This document shows positions 1-9,197 of a stretch of DNA of 36,460 nucleotides, piece by piece. The translations under genes and the position numbers were made by a program. Below the pieces are notes generated by a model that saw nothing but the letters and a program-made list of their open reading frames with translations, had not been told where the DNA came from and ran no database searches. The first letter of the stretch is position 1. The number at the start of each line of letters is the position of its first letter. This stretch comes from Ignavibacteria bacterium (GTDB lineage: Bacteria > Bacteroidota > Ignavibacteria > Ignavibacteriales > SURF-24). The DNA lies in NCBI GenBank assembly GCA_025612375.1, contig JAAXKN010000042.1, forward strand, positions 1 through 36,460. The letters run 5' to 3'.

Positions 1-2225
1 ATTGAAGCATTCATTACTTTGGAAATTGAGTTGTAATAAAGGTCAATTAAGTTGTCTAAAGAAAACTCGTACTTACCGTTTACACTAAACTTGCTTCCGC
101 CCGTTGTTCCAAGAAGGGTAAATGCCTGTCCTGATCCGGAAAGCTTCTGTTCAAATTCCTCTTTTTTAGCAGCCTCAACAGACACAATTACTCTCGACTG
201 GCTTTCAGAGAATAAGGAGAAATCCTCTCTTGTTTTAAGCGGGATATTCACCTCTGCGCCAACGGCATATTCCCTTTCCATAATGCAGCATTCAGCAACT
301 GCCGTCATAATTCCGCCGTCTGAGACGTCATGAGCCGAACGGATAAACCCTCCCTTAATCAAGGAAAGAAGCGCATCCTGAAGTTTTTTCTCCCGTTCAA
401 GGTCCATTTTCGGGCATTCGCCTGCTACATTACCGTGAATGAGCTGCATATATTCGCTTCCGCCCATCTCTTCAAAATCCTCTCCGAGAAGATAAATCAG
501 GTCGCCTTGTCCTTTGAAGTAGGAAGTTGTAACGTCCTTCAGGTCCTCAACGAGGCCTATCATACCGATAACGGGTGTGGGATAGACTGAGGTTTCAGGC
601 GACTCATTATAGAAAGAGACATTTCCGCCCGTAACCGGGGTATCGAAATACCGGCAGGCCTCGCCCATTCCTTCAATAGCCTGTTTGAACTGCCAGTAGA
701 CCTCGGGCTTATACGGGTTTCCGAAGTTAAGGCAGTTTGTAATTGCAAGAGGGACACCGCCCGAGCAGACGATATTTCTTGCGGATTCGGAAACAGCAAT
801 CTTGGTGCCTTCTTTAGGATTAAGGTATACATATTTCCCGTTGCAGTCGGTCTTGGCTGCAAGCGCCTTATTGGTATCCTTGACGAATATTACGGCCGAA
901 TCGCATCCCGGTCCCACGATGGTGTTTGTTCTTACCATGGAGTCGTACTGTTCATAGACCCATCTTTTTGAAGCGATGTTAGGCGAGCTGAAGAGTTTTT
1001 CAAAAACATCTTTCATATCAGCGGGTCTGGGAGTATTTGAAAAATCGTATTTTCTTGTAGTCTTAAGATATTCAGGTTCTTTGGTTTCCCTTATATAGAC
1101 CGGGGCGCCCCCACCCAGGACGAGGTCGAAAGCAGGGACAGTTGCCTTGCGCTCTCCTTCATAGTCAATTTCCAGTATGCCGCTATTAGTTACCTCTCCA
1201 ACAATTTCACAGTGCAGGTCCCATTTGTCAAAAATTTCTTTTACCCTGCTTTCATTTCCTTTTTTCACCACAACGAGCATTCTTTCCTGGCTTTCAGAAA
1301 GCATGATCTCATAGGCGGTCATTCCCTTTTCTCTTAAGGGAACCTTACTTAGGTCAATCTTCATACCTGATTCCCCCTTGGCGCTCATCTCTGAAGTTGA
1401 GCATGATATGCCGGCAGCTCCCATGTCCTGTATGCCAACTATAAGGTCTTCTTTTATGATTTCCAGAGTGGCTTCAAGAAGGAGTTTTTCGGTGAATGGG
1501 TCACCCGCCTGGACCGAGGGGCGTTTGGCTTCGGACTTCTCTGAGATTTCCTCAGAGGCAAAAGTTGCCCCGTGGATTCCGTCGCGTCCGGTAGAAGATC
1601 CAACTATCATAACCGGGTTACCTTCGCCATTGGCGGTTGCCGAGGCAACGCGGTCGGTTTTGACTATTCCGACAGCCATAGCGTTTACAAGAGGATTTCC
1701 TTTATAAGAATTATCGAAATAAACCTCGCCTGCCACAGTCGGCACTCCGAAGCAGTTGCCGTAGTCCCCTATTCCCTTAACAATGCCGTCGAAAAGGAAT
1801 CTGGTTCTTGCGTCATCAAGTGTTCCGAACCTTAGTGAGTTCAGAGATGCGATAGGGCGGGCACCCATGGTAAAAATATCCCTTAAGATTCCGCCAACGC
1901 CTGTAGCAGCCCCCTGGTAGGGTTCAACTGCCGAAGGGTGGTTATGGCTTTCAATCTTGAATACAACCCCGAGACCGTCACCAATGTCCACGAGCCCTGC
2001 ATTTTCCTCGCCTGCGCCGACTAAGAGCCTGCCGCCGCTTCTGGGGAGGGTCTTAAGGAGAGCTATTGAGTTTTTATAGCTGCAGTGTTCGCTCCACATA
2101 ACGCTGAAGATACCGAGTTCGGTATAGTTCGGCGTGCGGCCTAATATATTAAGTATCCTGTTATATTCTTCTTCAGTAAGTCCATGTTCCAGGGCTAATT
2201 GCAAAGTTACTTCCGGTTCTTTCAT
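1..2225 (-). CDS. purL: Phosphoribosylformylglycinamidine synthase subunit PurL (3' end cut by window)
   Basis: PurL is the ATP-dependent synthetase subunit that converts FGAR plus ammonia to FGAM in purine synthesis. I read it on the minus strand from the ATG at 2225-2223 ([16 protein letters not shown]). 741 codons are open to the window edge with no stop. The small, PurS/PurQ-dependent PurL type is about 740 residues long, so only the last few residues should be missing. Visible hallmarks are [14 protein letters not shown] near residue 40, the nucleotide/Mg loop [41 protein letters not shown], and in the second half [27 protein letters not shown] and SAHDVSDGG. There is no glutaminase domain, so separate PurQ and PurS are expected elsewhere. 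It is divergent from the TonB-dependent receptor, with 226 bp between the starts. No clear Shine-Dalgarno precedes the start. The family call is very secure. Confidence 0.96.
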   Translation of the reverse strand, partial: MKEPEVTLQLALEHGLTEEEYNRILNILGRTPNYTELGIFSVMWSEHCSYKNSIALLKTLPRSGGRLLVGAGEENAGLVDIGDGLGVVFKIESHNHPSAVEPYQGAATGVGGILRDIFTMGARPIASLNSLRFGTLDDARTRFLFDGIVKGIGDYGNCFGVPTVAGEVYFDNSYKGNPLVNAMAVGIVKTDRVASATANGEGNPVMIVGSSTGRDGIHGATFASEEISEKSEAKRPSVQAGDPFTEKLLLEATLEIIKEDLIVGIQDMGAAGISCSTSEMSAKGESGMKIDLSKVPLREKGMTAYEIMLSESQERMLVVVKKGNESRVKEIFDKWDLHCEIVGEVTNSGILEIDYEGERKATVPAFDLVLGGGAPVYIRETKEPEYLKTTRKYDFSNTPRPADMKDVFEKLFSSPNIASKRWVYEQYDSMVRTNTIVGPGCDSAVIFVKDTNKALAAKTDCNGKYVYLNPKEGTKIAVSESARNIVCSGGVPLAITNCLNFGNPYKPEVYWQFKQAIEGMGEACRYFDTPVTGGNVSFYNESPETSVYPTPVIGMIGLVEDLKDVTTSYFKGQGDLIYLLGEDFEEMGGSEYMQLIHGNVAGECPKMDLEREKKLQDALLSLIKGGFIRSAHDVSDGGIMTAVAECCIMEREYAVGAEVNIPLKTREDFSLFSESQSRVIVSVEAAKKEEFEQKLSGSGQAFTLLGTTGGSKFSVNGKYEFSLDNLIDLYYNSISKVMNAS

Positions 2226-2383
2226 TTATATTTGGTCCAGTAAATAAATGTGAAATTATTATTCCGTAATATAACACTTTTCACGGAGCTTTAGAAGTAA
2301 ATATGCGGGTCATTTAGCCGTCGGCAATTTCAGGCATCTGGCGGGGAAATACCGGGCTTACACCGATTTCTTTTTGCGGGGCC

Positions 2384-2414
2384 TTAGAACTATTTGTACT
2401 TTCTACCGTCTAAA
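2384..2414 (+). promoter_or_regulatory. Possible ECF-type promoter of the TonB-dependent receptor
   Basis: TTAGAAC at 2384-2390 and GTCTAAA at 2408-2414 are separated by 17 bp. This fits the general AAC...CGTC pattern of ECF sigma promoters and resembles the three better matches near the sigma gene at 29996. The predicted start of transcription would leave a leader of roughly 30 bases before the ATG at 2452. The second element overlaps a short palindrome, TCTAAATTTTAGA (2409-2421), which could instead be an operator. A single loose match in AT-rich DNA is weak evidence. Confidence 0.3.
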
Positions 2415-2451
2415 TTTTAGAAACACATAAAAACAAAGGGACCATGTAAAA

Positions 2452-4947
2452 ATGAGATTTTTTAGGGGAATTCTGTTAATTTCATTTCTTTTTATTTTCC
2501 ACTCAAATTTGTTTTCCCAGCAAAACTACATAAATGGCGAGGTTACTGACGCAAAGACCAAAGAGCCTCTGATGGGAGCAAATATAGTGGTAAACGAATT
2601 AAAGTCCACAGGGGCCACAAGCACAGAGGACGGCAAATTCAGAATTAAAGTTCCGGTTGGAAGCTATTCCATTACTGTCAGCTCAATCGGATATCAGACT
2701 GTGGTAAAGACAGATGTCATTGTAACAACCAGCAGCGAATGCAATATTGCCGTTAAAATGGAAGAGACCTCTTTTGAACTTGGGCAGGTTTTGGTTAAAG
2801 CGGACTATTTTGACAAGGCAACCAAAGACAACAATTTGAGCACTGTTGTGCTAGGGCCCGAGGAGATAAGGCGCTCTCCGGGATCGGTGCAGGACTTTCA
2901 GAGAATACTTCAGGGCATGGCTGGAGTATCATTTTCAAACGACCAGACAAATGAGCTACTGGTTAGAGGAGGCTCTCCGAATGAAAACCTTACGGTTTTT
3001 GACAACATGGAGATCCACTCAACAAACCACTACCCCAACGAGTATAATTCCGGCGGGCCTATCAACATGGTTAACGTTGACCTGATAGAAGACATTCAGT
3101 TCTCAACCGGAGGCTTTATTTCAAAATACGGCGACAAGCTTTCTTCTGTCATGAACATCACCTCGCGCGAAGGTACAAGAAACAATCCCTTTAATGCCAA
3201 TTTCAATCTTTCCATGGCGGGCTACGGAGCCGTAATGGAAGGCGCCATAAACGGCGGACAGGGCTCCTGGATACTCTCGGCCAGAAAAAGCTTCCTTGAC
3301 CTCATAACAGGCGGAATCGGACTTTCGGCAGTGCCCAGATATTATGACATTCAGTTTAAGGCGGCCTACGACCTCTCAAAAGTCCACAAGCTCTCATGGG
3401 CAGGCATTTACGGTAATGATAAAATATTTTTTAACGGCGAGCCTGAATCTTCTGACCAGTCAATGGCAGGAAAAGCTGATTCAATAGGGCTGGAGAGAGC
3501 TGACGTCAGGCAGCGGCAGTACGCTACAGGTCTTACACTAAAGAGCCTCTGGAGCAAGAACTTTTACTCTCTTGTGACACTTTACTACAACGATTATCAC
3601 AACTCCGTGGATGTAGCTGAAAACTTTACGGAAAGGTTTTATAACGCTTCTGGCACACTCGCATCCTCGCGCGTGCTTAACAGGAGGCCGGTTTACAATG
3701 AGAACCACGACAACGGACAGTTAACATTCAAAAGTGAGTTTGTATGGAATTTATCCAAATTCCAGGAGCTTAACTTTGGCGGCTCCGTGGCAACAGCCAA
3801 CTACGACCAGGACCTCTTTGTTTCCGGGGACTCGGCACGGTATTTAATTAACGGCCTGTGGAGTGATCCTGTAGTGGTCCCGTCTACAAGCCCGGTATAC
3901 GACATACGACTTTTTGACAACTATAAGACTTACGCTTATGTTAACGACAAGTTTAAGCTTTTTGAGGACAGGATGATAATTAACCTGGGGCTCAGATACG
4001 ACTACTTCACTTACAGCAAGCATGGTAACGTGAGTCCACGCCTTGCCATGACATATTATATTGTTCCGGCCCTGACCAATATTAACTTCGCATACGGGGA
4101 GTTTTACCAGTCGCAGTCGTACCCCACATACGGCGACCGCTACCACAGCGACGTCAATAGATACCTTAAGAATACACATGCAAGGCACCTGGTCTTAGGT
4201 GTTGAGCACATACTGGATGACGGCTTAAAGCTTACGGTAGAAGGATATCACAAGTCATATACGGATATTCCTGTTTCCGAGACATTTGTAAATTTCAACG
4301 ACAGAATGATGCGTTCAGAAAGAAATCTTAACCTCGGCAGACAGACGGCATACGGCTTTGACATGATGCTCCAGCAGAAAATGGTAAAGGATCTCTACGG
4401 AACAATAAGTTATTCAAGGATGTGGTCAAAGATGAAAGATCCCCGCATAGGGCGCGAGGGAGAGGAATATGCTTCCGATTATGATTTCCCTCATGTCTTT
4501 ACCGCTATTGTGGGAAAAAGATTCAGCGGCTTAAGAGACAAACTTAGTTCCATGCCCTTTTACATAAAGTACCCCAGTTACATTCTGCCTTTTTCAAACG
4601 ACATGGAAATAAGCCTCCGCTGGCGCTATGCAAGCGGAAAGCCATATACGCCGAACCGCTACGTTACAACGGAGCAGCATATGGAAGGAGGCGTCAAATG
4701 GGGCAGGGGCACATGGATTCCGACAGATGAAATAAATTCTGTTCGGTACCCTGATTACCACAGGCTGGATATTTCCTTCAACAGCAGGTATAATTTTGAG
4801 AAATGGAATCTGAGGATTTTCCTCTCGATTGAAAACCTTTATAACAGGAAGAATATTGCAGTCTACCAGTATAATTCAGATGGTACGGTGGATGAAGTTT
4901 ATCAGTACACACTCTTCCCTGTTGCGGGAGTAGAGCTTGAGTTTTAG
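2452..4947 (+). CDS. TonB-dependent outer-membrane receptor with carboxypeptidase-regulatory-like N-domain
   Basis: This is an 831-residue outer-membrane active transporter of unknown substrate. Residues 1-22 form a signal peptide ending in LFSQ. Residues about 26-105 form a beta-sandwich of the CarboxypepD_reg-like type (GEVTDAKTKEPLMGANIVV ... GSYSITVSSIGYQ), typical of Bacteroidota receptors. A plug domain follows at about 125-240, with LLVRGGSPNENLTVFDNMEI (VRGG at 171-174) and GGFISKYGDKLSSVMNI. The rest alternates aromatic beta-strands and ends LFPVAGVELEF, with the terminal Phe expected for BAM-dependent insertion. It has no SusD-like partner and stands alone between purL and a convergent exonuclease gene, so it is not a standard SusCD glycan system. 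The Shine-Dalgarno is weak. A terminator follows at 4974-5007. The substrate cannot be told from sequence. Confidence 0.92.
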   Translation: MRFFRGILLISFLFIFHSNLFSQQNYINGEVTDAKTKEPLMGANIVVNELKSTGATSTEDGKFRIKVPVGSYSITVSSIGYQTVVKTDVIVTTSSECNIAVKMEETSFELGQVLVKADYFDKATKDNNLSTVVLGPEEIRRSPGSVQDFQRILQGMAGVSFSNDQTNELLVRGGSPNENLTVFDNMEIHSTNHYPNEYNSGGPINMVNVDLIEDIQFSTGGFISKYGDKLSSVMNITSREGTRNNPFNANFNLSMAGYGAVMEGAINGGQGSWILSARKSFLDLITGGIGLSAVPRYYDIQFKAAYDLSKVHKLSWAGIYGNDKIFFNGEPESSDQSMAGKADSIGLERADVRQRQYATGLTLKSLWSKNFYSLVTLYYNDYHNSVDVAENFTERFYNASGTLASSRVLNRRPVYNENHDNGQLTFKSEFVWNLSKFQELNFGGSVATANYDQDLFVSGDSARYLINGLWSDPVVVPSTSPVYDIRLFDNYKTYAYVNDKFKLFEDRMIINLGLRYDYFTYSKHGNVSPRLAMTYYIVPALTNINFAYGEFYQSQSYPTYGDRYHSDVNRYLKNTHARHLVLGVEHILDDGLKLTVEGYHKSYTDIPVSETFVNFNDRMMRSERNLNLGRQTAYGFDMMLQQKMVKDLYGTISYSRMWSKMKDPRIGREGEEYASDYDFPHVFTAIVGKRFSGLRDKLSSMPFYIKYPSYILPFSNDMEISLRWRYASGKPYTPNRYVTTEQHMEGGVKWGRGTWIPTDEINSVRYPDYHRLDISFNSRYNFEKWNLRIFLSIENLYNRKNIAVYQYNSDGTVDEVYQYTLFPVAGVELEF

Positions 4948-4973
4948 TTTTTTTCTGATGTAAAGTATTCATT

Positions 4974-5007
4974 GGGCTGCGGAGAAATCGGCAGCCCTTC
5001 TTTTTTT
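4974..5007 (+). terminator. Rho-independent terminator of the TonB-dependent receptor
   Basis: A perfect 7-bp stem GGGCTGC/GCAGCCC (4974-4980 and 4991-4997), closed by a 10-base loop, is followed by TTCTTTTTTT. It lies 27 bases after the receptor stop codon. Confidence 0.88.
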
Positions 5008-5010
5008 AAT

Positions 5011-5052
5011 GTTGAATGTTGAATTTTAAGTTTTGAGTTTTGAGTTTTAAGT
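5011..5052. repeat. Tandem heptad repeat, six units (GTTGAAT / TTTGAGT family)
   Basis: Six consecutive 7-base units are in perfect register: GTTGAAT, GTTGAAT, TTTAAGT, TTTGAGT, TTTGAGT, TTTAAGT. The array starts directly after the receptor terminator and runs into the 3' end of the convergent exonuclease gene, supplying its stop codon (5047-5049). Related arrays occur at 10971-10998 and 18785-18812. Confidence 0.85.
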
Positions 5053-5736
5053 TTCCAGGTTAAGGTATTCATTCCAAATCTTATATAGCTCATAGGCTGC
5101 ATGAACATCTCCCGCGCAATAGCTTGCAATTTCCTTTATACGGCCTGATAAATAATAATTCTTCACCTCTCTTCCGTTCAATTCTTTTGACTTTGGGGAT
5201 TTTATGCCGAAGGCATGACAATAGAAGTCGAGGTTAAATTTTCTTGCTGCGCCGTAGAAGCTAAGCTGGTCCAAAAGATCTACATGGTGCGATTTATCGA
5301 AGCGGTTTTTAATTATATTTTTTACCGGCTTAACTTTAAGCATGGCCGAACGCATCATAAGAAAAGGGATATCAAAAGTCCTTCCGTTAAAGGTAATTAC
5401 CAGCTCTGTCTGGGCCATAATCTTCCAGAATAGTCTCAGCATCTCGCATTCAGAGCGTCCTATGTACCTGGTATTTTTCTCAGGCTCTGCCCACTCCTCT
5501 TTTTCCACAGCTTCATAATAAACTGCGGTTTTTTCAGATTCCACGTCCATCAGGCCTATTGCAATTATCCTGGCAGTAAAGGGGTAATAGCTTAAGGAGC
5601 GTTCAACGTCTTCTTCAGTAATCGTCTGAGGCGCTTTCCAGATTTCCTGTTCCCTCAGGAGGAATTCCCGCTGAGACTCTGAAAGGTCATTAAGGCCGAA
5701 GCCGCAGGTCTCAATATCAAGTACAATTTTCTTCAT
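5047..5736 (-). CDS. Ribonuclease H-fold 3'-5' exonuclease (predicted PolB-exonuclease-like)
   Basis: This 229-residue protein has the DEDD exonuclease signature. Exo I is LDIET (Asp7, Glu9), Exo II is ITFNGRTFDIPF (Asp122), and Exo III is SYCAGDVHAAYEL (Asp210). HVDLLDQLSFYG near 151-162 is also typical of the group. It resembles the stand-alone predicted 3'-5' exonucleases related to the DNA polymerase B proofreading domain (COG3298 type). No polymerase domain is attached. Substrate and role, whether DNA repair or RNA trimming, cannot be decided. The start is the ATG preceded by AGGA about 9 bases upstream. The gene is convergent with the TonB-dependent receptor and its last codons merge into the 7-base repeat array, which sets the C-terminal end. 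Confidence 0.82.
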   Translation of the reverse strand: MKKIVLDIETCGFGLNDLSESQREFLLREQEIWKAPQTITEEDVERSLSYYPFTARIIAIGLMDVESEKTAVYYEAVEKEEWAEPEKNTRYIGRSECEMLRLFWKIMAQTELVITFNGRTFDIPFLMMRSAMLKVKPVKNIIKNRFDKSHHVDLLDQLSFYGAARKFNLDFYCHAFGIKSPKSKELNGREVKNYYLSGRIKEIASYCAGDVHAAYELYKIWNEYLNLET

Positions 5737-5958
5737 AGCTTAAATTCCTGCATCTGAATATAAGATAGGATATAACGGGAATAATGGAAATTATTTTTTT
5801 GAAGGATCCTAAGAAGGAGAGATGGATTATAAAAATAATTTTCTGAGGCCGCAAAGGTGAATCCTATTTATCTTATCTGCATCATACGTTCATCTTAATA
5901 TTTGAATGCTGGTAAAATTAAATTCTAAAACAATTATATTATTACTAAAGAAAATCAG

Positions 5959-7623
5959 ATGGGAAAAAGTAATTCTACAAAAATATTGATCATTGGCGGT
6001 GTGGCAGGTGGGGCTACGGCTGCTGCACGAATCAGGCGTTTAGACGAAAAAGCAGAAATAACCATACTTGAAAAAGGCCCTTATGTCAGCTTTGCCAACT
6101 GCGGCCTTCCCTACTTTATAAGCAGGGATATACAGCGGCGCTCAAAGCTGCTGCTGCAAACGCCAGAGGGTTTTTTCAGCAGGTACAGGGTAGCGGTCAA
6201 AACAAATACCGAAGCCCTTGAAATAAAGCGCACTGAAAAGAAGGTAGTTGTCAAAACACAGACGGGCGAAGAACTTCTATCTTACGACAAACTGATACTG
6301 GCGCAAGGCGGCAGCCCAATTGTGCCCCCGATTCCAGGCATAACACTGGAGCATGTATTCAAGCTCTGGACAATTCCGGATATGGACCGCATACATAAAT
6401 ACATAGAAGAAAAGCATCCCGCAAGGGCTGTCATTACGGGCGGGGGCTTCATCGGTCTTGAAATGGCAGAGGCTTTGTCGGCAAGAGGAATTGAAGTAAC
6501 ACTTGTTGAACTGGCAGAGCAGCTAATGATATCCATGGATCCCGAATTCGGAGCGATGATAAAATCGGGGCTTGAAGAAAAAGGGATAATTGTTAAAACA
6601 AACGCCGGCTTGTCTTCAGTTTCCGGAAATGGCGTTACACTGACAGACGGCTCAGTAATAGAGACTGATATGGTACTTTTGTCAATTGGTGTACGCCCTG
6701 AATTATCGCTCGCTAAATCAGCTGGCCTGGAAACAGGGATTAGTGGCGGGCTCGTTACTGATGAAAACATGAGAACGAGCGACCCTGACATTTATGCAGC
6801 CGGAGATATGGTGGAGGTCATAAATAAAGTCCATGGCAAAAAAGTGCGCATTCCGCTGGCAGGGCCGGCAAACCGCCAGGGAAGAATTGCAGGGACGAAT
6901 GTACTGGGCGGAAGCATGAAATACCGCGGAGCGCTCGGAACTTCCGTGGTAAAGCTTTTTGAGCGCACTGCAGCATCAACCGGGCTTTCAGAAAAAACTG
7001 CACGTGAAGCAGGATATGACACCGGAGTCTCTTATGTTTTTAAGGATAATCATGCAGCATATTTCCCGGGCGGAAAGCCTCTGGCCCTTAAGATTGTCTT
7101 TGACAAAAAGTCAGGCAGGCTTCTTGGTGCACAGGCATATGGGGAATCAGGCGTAGAAAAAAGAATTGATGTGCTGGCAACGGCTCTTCATGGGAATATG
7201 ACCCTGGAGGATCTGTCGGAATTGGATCTAGCTTATGCGCCACCATATAACACCGCAAATGATCCTGTAAACATTGCAGCATTTATCGGCATGAACGATA
7301 TAATGGGATATAGCCCCCTGAAGACTCCGGCACAGGTTCTTTTGGAACCGGGAATCAAAGACAGCCTTATACTTGATGTACGCACTGTGGGCGAGCAGGC
7401 AAAAGCACCCTTTTGCGGGGCACTTCATATTCCGGCAGATGAGATACGTGACCGGCTTGGTGAAATACCAAAAGACAAGACAATTTATATACTGAGCAAG
7501 GATGGGTTTCTTGGTCACACAAGCCTGCAGATATTGAAAGCCGAAGGATATAAAAATTTATTTAATATTGCTGGAGGTTATTCTGCAGCACAATGGTTTA
7601 ATGGATGGAATTTCAACAATTAA
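5959..7623 (+). CDS. CoA-disulfide reductase/NADH oxidase-like flavoprotein fused to a degenerate rhodanese domain
   Basis: This 554-residue FAD/NAD(P)H-dependent pyridine-nucleotide-disulfide oxidoreductase belongs to the CoADR-rhodanese fusion family. The FAD-binding loop IIGGVAGGATAAARIRR is at 11-27. The single redox Cys48 lies in SFANCGLPYF, the family signature. The NAD loop is ITGGGFIGLEMAEAL, and the second FAD motif is DIYAAGDMV. The conserved AYAPPY precedes a rhodanese-like domain at about 455-554. In that domain the active-site loop, normally CxxGxR, reads SKDGFL: Cys is Ser513 and Arg is Leu518, so sulfur transfer by this domain is unlikely. An intact rhodanese gene follows 24 bp downstream, which suggests a division of labour. 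The family reduces CoA disulfide, CoA persulfides or polysulfide. Which of these applies here is unknown. Confidence 0.9.
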   Translation: MGKSNSTKILIIGGVAGGATAAARIRRLDEKAEITILEKGPYVSFANCGLPYFISRDIQRRSKLLLQTPEGFFSRYRVAVKTNTEALEIKRTEKKVVVKTQTGEELLSYDKLILAQGGSPIVPPIPGITLEHVFKLWTIPDMDRIHKYIEEKHPARAVITGGGFIGLEMAEALSARGIEVTLVELAEQLMISMDPEFGAMIKSGLEEKGIIVKTNAGLSSVSGNGVTLTDGSVIETDMVLLSIGVRPELSLAKSAGLETGISGGLVTDENMRTSDPDIYAAGDMVEVINKVHGKKVRIPLAGPANRQGRIAGTNVLGGSMKYRGALGTSVVKLFERTAASTGLSEKTAREAGYDTGVSYVFKDNHAAYFPGGKPLALKIVFDKKSGRLLGAQAYGESGVEKRIDVLATALHGNMTLEDLSELDLAYAPPYNTANDPVNIAAFIGMNDIMGYSPLKTPAQVLLEPGIKDSLILDVRTVGEQAKAPFCGALHIPADEIRDRLGEIPKDKTIYILSKDGFLGHTSLQILKAEGYKNLFNIAGGYSAAQWFNGWNFNN

Positions 7624-7647
7624 TATTATTATTTACGGAGAAAAAAG

Positions 7648-7920
7648 ATGTCAGGATTAAAAGAAAAAATTAAAGCCGGAGCTAAAATAGTAGATGTTCG
7701 TACCAGCGAGGAATTTAGTGAAGAAGCCTACCCAAATGCGATCAACATTCCGGTAGATCAGGTTAAGGCAAGGATAAAGGAATTTGGACAGTTCGACAGC
7801 CCGATAATTGTTTACTGTGCTTCAGGAGCAAGAAGTGCATATGCGGCCAGCATTTTGAAGAGCTGCGGATATCAGGATGTTGTCAATGCCGGCGGTCTGG
7901 ACGATATGCCGGTTCTCTAG
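7648..7920 (+). CDS. Single-domain rhodanese-like sulfurtransferase
   Basis: This 90-residue protein is one compact rhodanese domain. VDVRTSEEFSEEAYPNAINI near 15-34 is the typical N-terminal motif. The active-site loop is VYCASGARSAYAASIL, with Cys57, Gly60 and Arg62 matching CxxGxR. Single-domain rhodaneses carry sulfane sulfur as a persulfide. The gene is 24 bp after the flavoenzyme and has a good ribosome-binding site (ACGGAG). Because the rhodanese domain of that enzyme lacks its Cys, this protein is a plausible sulfur-carrying partner in the same transcript; that link is inferred. There is no signal peptide, so it should act in the cytoplasm. Confidence 0.93.
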   Translation: MSGLKEKIKAGAKIVDVRTSEEFSEEAYPNAINIPVDQVKARIKEFGQFDSPIIVYCASGARSAYAASILKSCGYQDVVNAGGLDDMPVL

Positions 7921-7955
7921 GCAATTTATATGAAGCCATGCCGCAGCTAATCAGA

Positions 7956-7984
7956 TTGCTTTTCTTCCGGGGCCTTTGTATAAT
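7956..7984 (+). promoter_or_regulatory. Sigma-70-like promoter for the aldo/keto reductase
   Basis: TTGCTT (7956-7961) and a consensus TATAAT (7979-7984) are exactly 17 bp apart, upstream of the ATG at 8025. The leader would be about 34 bases and contains ACGGAG. The match is to the general bacterial consensus; promoters of this lineage are not well defined, so it remains a prediction. Confidence 0.45.
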
Positions 7985-8024
7985 TTTAAAGGTTAGCATA
8001 TAAATCAACTTTAACGGAGTAAGT

Positions 8025-9011
8025 ATGGAACAGCGTGAATTAGGAACCCAGGGCCTGAAGGTTTCGGCAATTGGTTTGGGGTGCATGGGGATGTCGGAAT
8101 TCTACGGCGGAAGGGATGACAACGAGAGTATAGCCACAATACACAGGGCGCTTGAACTTGGAGTTAACTTCCTGGACACGGCGGACATGTACGGCCCATT
8201 TATAAATGAAGAACTTGTAGGAAGAGCAATCCGCGACAGGCGCGACAAGGTGGTGCTGGCAACAAAATTCGGCATACAGAGGACCGGTGATCCTAATGTC
8301 CGAGGCGTAAACGGCCGCCCTGAATACGTAAAGAGTGCATGCGAGGCATCATTAAAGCGCCTCGGGGTAGACCATATCGATTTATACTACCAGCACCGCG
8401 TTGACCCGAATGTACCGATTGAAGATACCGTTGGGGCGATGGCGGACCTGGTAAAGGCGGGCAAAGTGCGTTTCCTTGGTCTAAGTGAAGCGGGCCCCAA
8501 TACAATCAGGCGAGCCCACTCAACGCATCCTATTTCGGCTCTTCAGACAGAATATTCCCTCTGGACAAGGGATCCCGAAGATGAAATACTCCCCACAGTA
8601 AGGGAGCTTGGTATAGGCTTTGTCGCCTACAGCCCTTTAGGAAGAGGCTTCCTTACGGGCAGGATCGTAAACTATGAGGACCTGGATCCCGATGACTTCA
8701 GGAGGTTTTCGCCCCGGTTTCAGGGAGAGAATTTCCAGAAGAACCTTGATCTTGTAAAGCGGGTTGAAGAAATTGCAAACGGCAAAAGCGTCAGGGCAAG
8801 CCAGCTTGCAATTGCCTGGGTGCTGGCGCAGGGAAAGGACATAGTCCCCATTCCGGGTACAAAAAGAAGGAAGTATCTGGAAGAAAACGTGGCAGCAGCG
8901 GATATTAAGCTTACTAAAAATGACTTTGAAAGGATTGATCAGGTAATGCCCAAAGGTGCCGCAAGCGGGCTAAGGTATCCGGAGGCTACGATGAAGATGG
9001 TGAATATTTGA
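8025..9011 (+). CDS. Aldo/keto reductase
   Basis: This 328-residue NADPH-dependent (beta/alpha)8-barrel oxidoreductase is of the group that acts on aldehydes and ketones. It opens with [20 protein letters not shown]. The catalytic tetrad is visible as Asp51 and Tyr56 in FLDTADMYG, Lys81 in LATKFG and His124 in YYQHRVD. The cofactor region includes [13 protein letters not shown] and [18 protein letters not shown]. Length and motifs match the large subgroup of soluble YakC-like enzymes. The physiological substrate is unknown. It probably has its own promoter (7956-7984) and is closed by a strong GC-rich terminator at 9040-9070, so it appears to be a single-gene unit. Confidence 0.93.
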   Translation: MEQRELGTQGLKVSAIGLGCMGMSEFYGGRDDNESIATIHRALELGVNFLDTADMYGPFINEELVGRAIRDRRDKVVLATKFGIQRTGDPNVRGVNGRPEYVKSACEASLKRLGVDHIDLYYQHRVDPNVPIEDTVGAMADLVKAGKVRFLGLSEAGPNTIRRAHSTHPISALQTEYSLWTRDPEDEILPTVRELGIGFVAYSPLGRGFLTGRIVNYEDLDPDDFRRFSPRFQGENFQKNLDLVKRVEEIANGKSVRASQLAIAWVLAQGKDIVPIPGTKRRKYLEENVAAADIKLTKNDFERIDQVMPKGAASGLRYPEATMKMVNI

Positions 9012-9039
9012 TGTAAATTAATCAGTTACACACTTAAGA

Positions 9040-9070
9040 GGCGCCGGGGAATGGCCCGGCGCCCGGTTTT
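9040..9070 (+). terminator. Rho-independent terminator of the aldo/keto reductase gene
   Basis: GGCGCCGGG (9040-9048) pairs perfectly with CCCGGCGCC (9055-9063) around a 6-base loop, followed by CGGTTTT. It also argues against the upstream in-frame ATG at 9051 being the start of the next gene, because that codon lies in the hairpin loop. Confidence 0.85.
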
Positions 9071-9197
9071 CCGCGCTATCCTGCCTCAGTTTCCTCTCCA
9101 TAATTTTAATGATATTTTTCTTTGGAGGTACTTTTTATTTCAAAAGGATTTAATATCTTTATGCCTGAATATTTTATCAACTTCCAAAACACAAGAT

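Noticed and set aside
2226-2451. Riboswitch in the purL/receptor intergenic region (purine, cobalamin or TPP)
   Set aside because: No conserved core of these classes could be recognised on either strand.
5822-5860. Possible 12-codon leader peptide with AAGGAG just before its ATG, upstream of the flavoenzyme gene
   Set aside because: The spacing from AAGGAG to ATG is only two bases, the peptide has no codon run suggesting attenuation, and no terminator hairpin follows it.
6282-6791. Minus-strand open frame of 169 codons
   Set aside because: It lies wholly inside the flavoenzyme gene, is Ser/Thr/Pro-rich as expected of an antisense frame, and matches no family.
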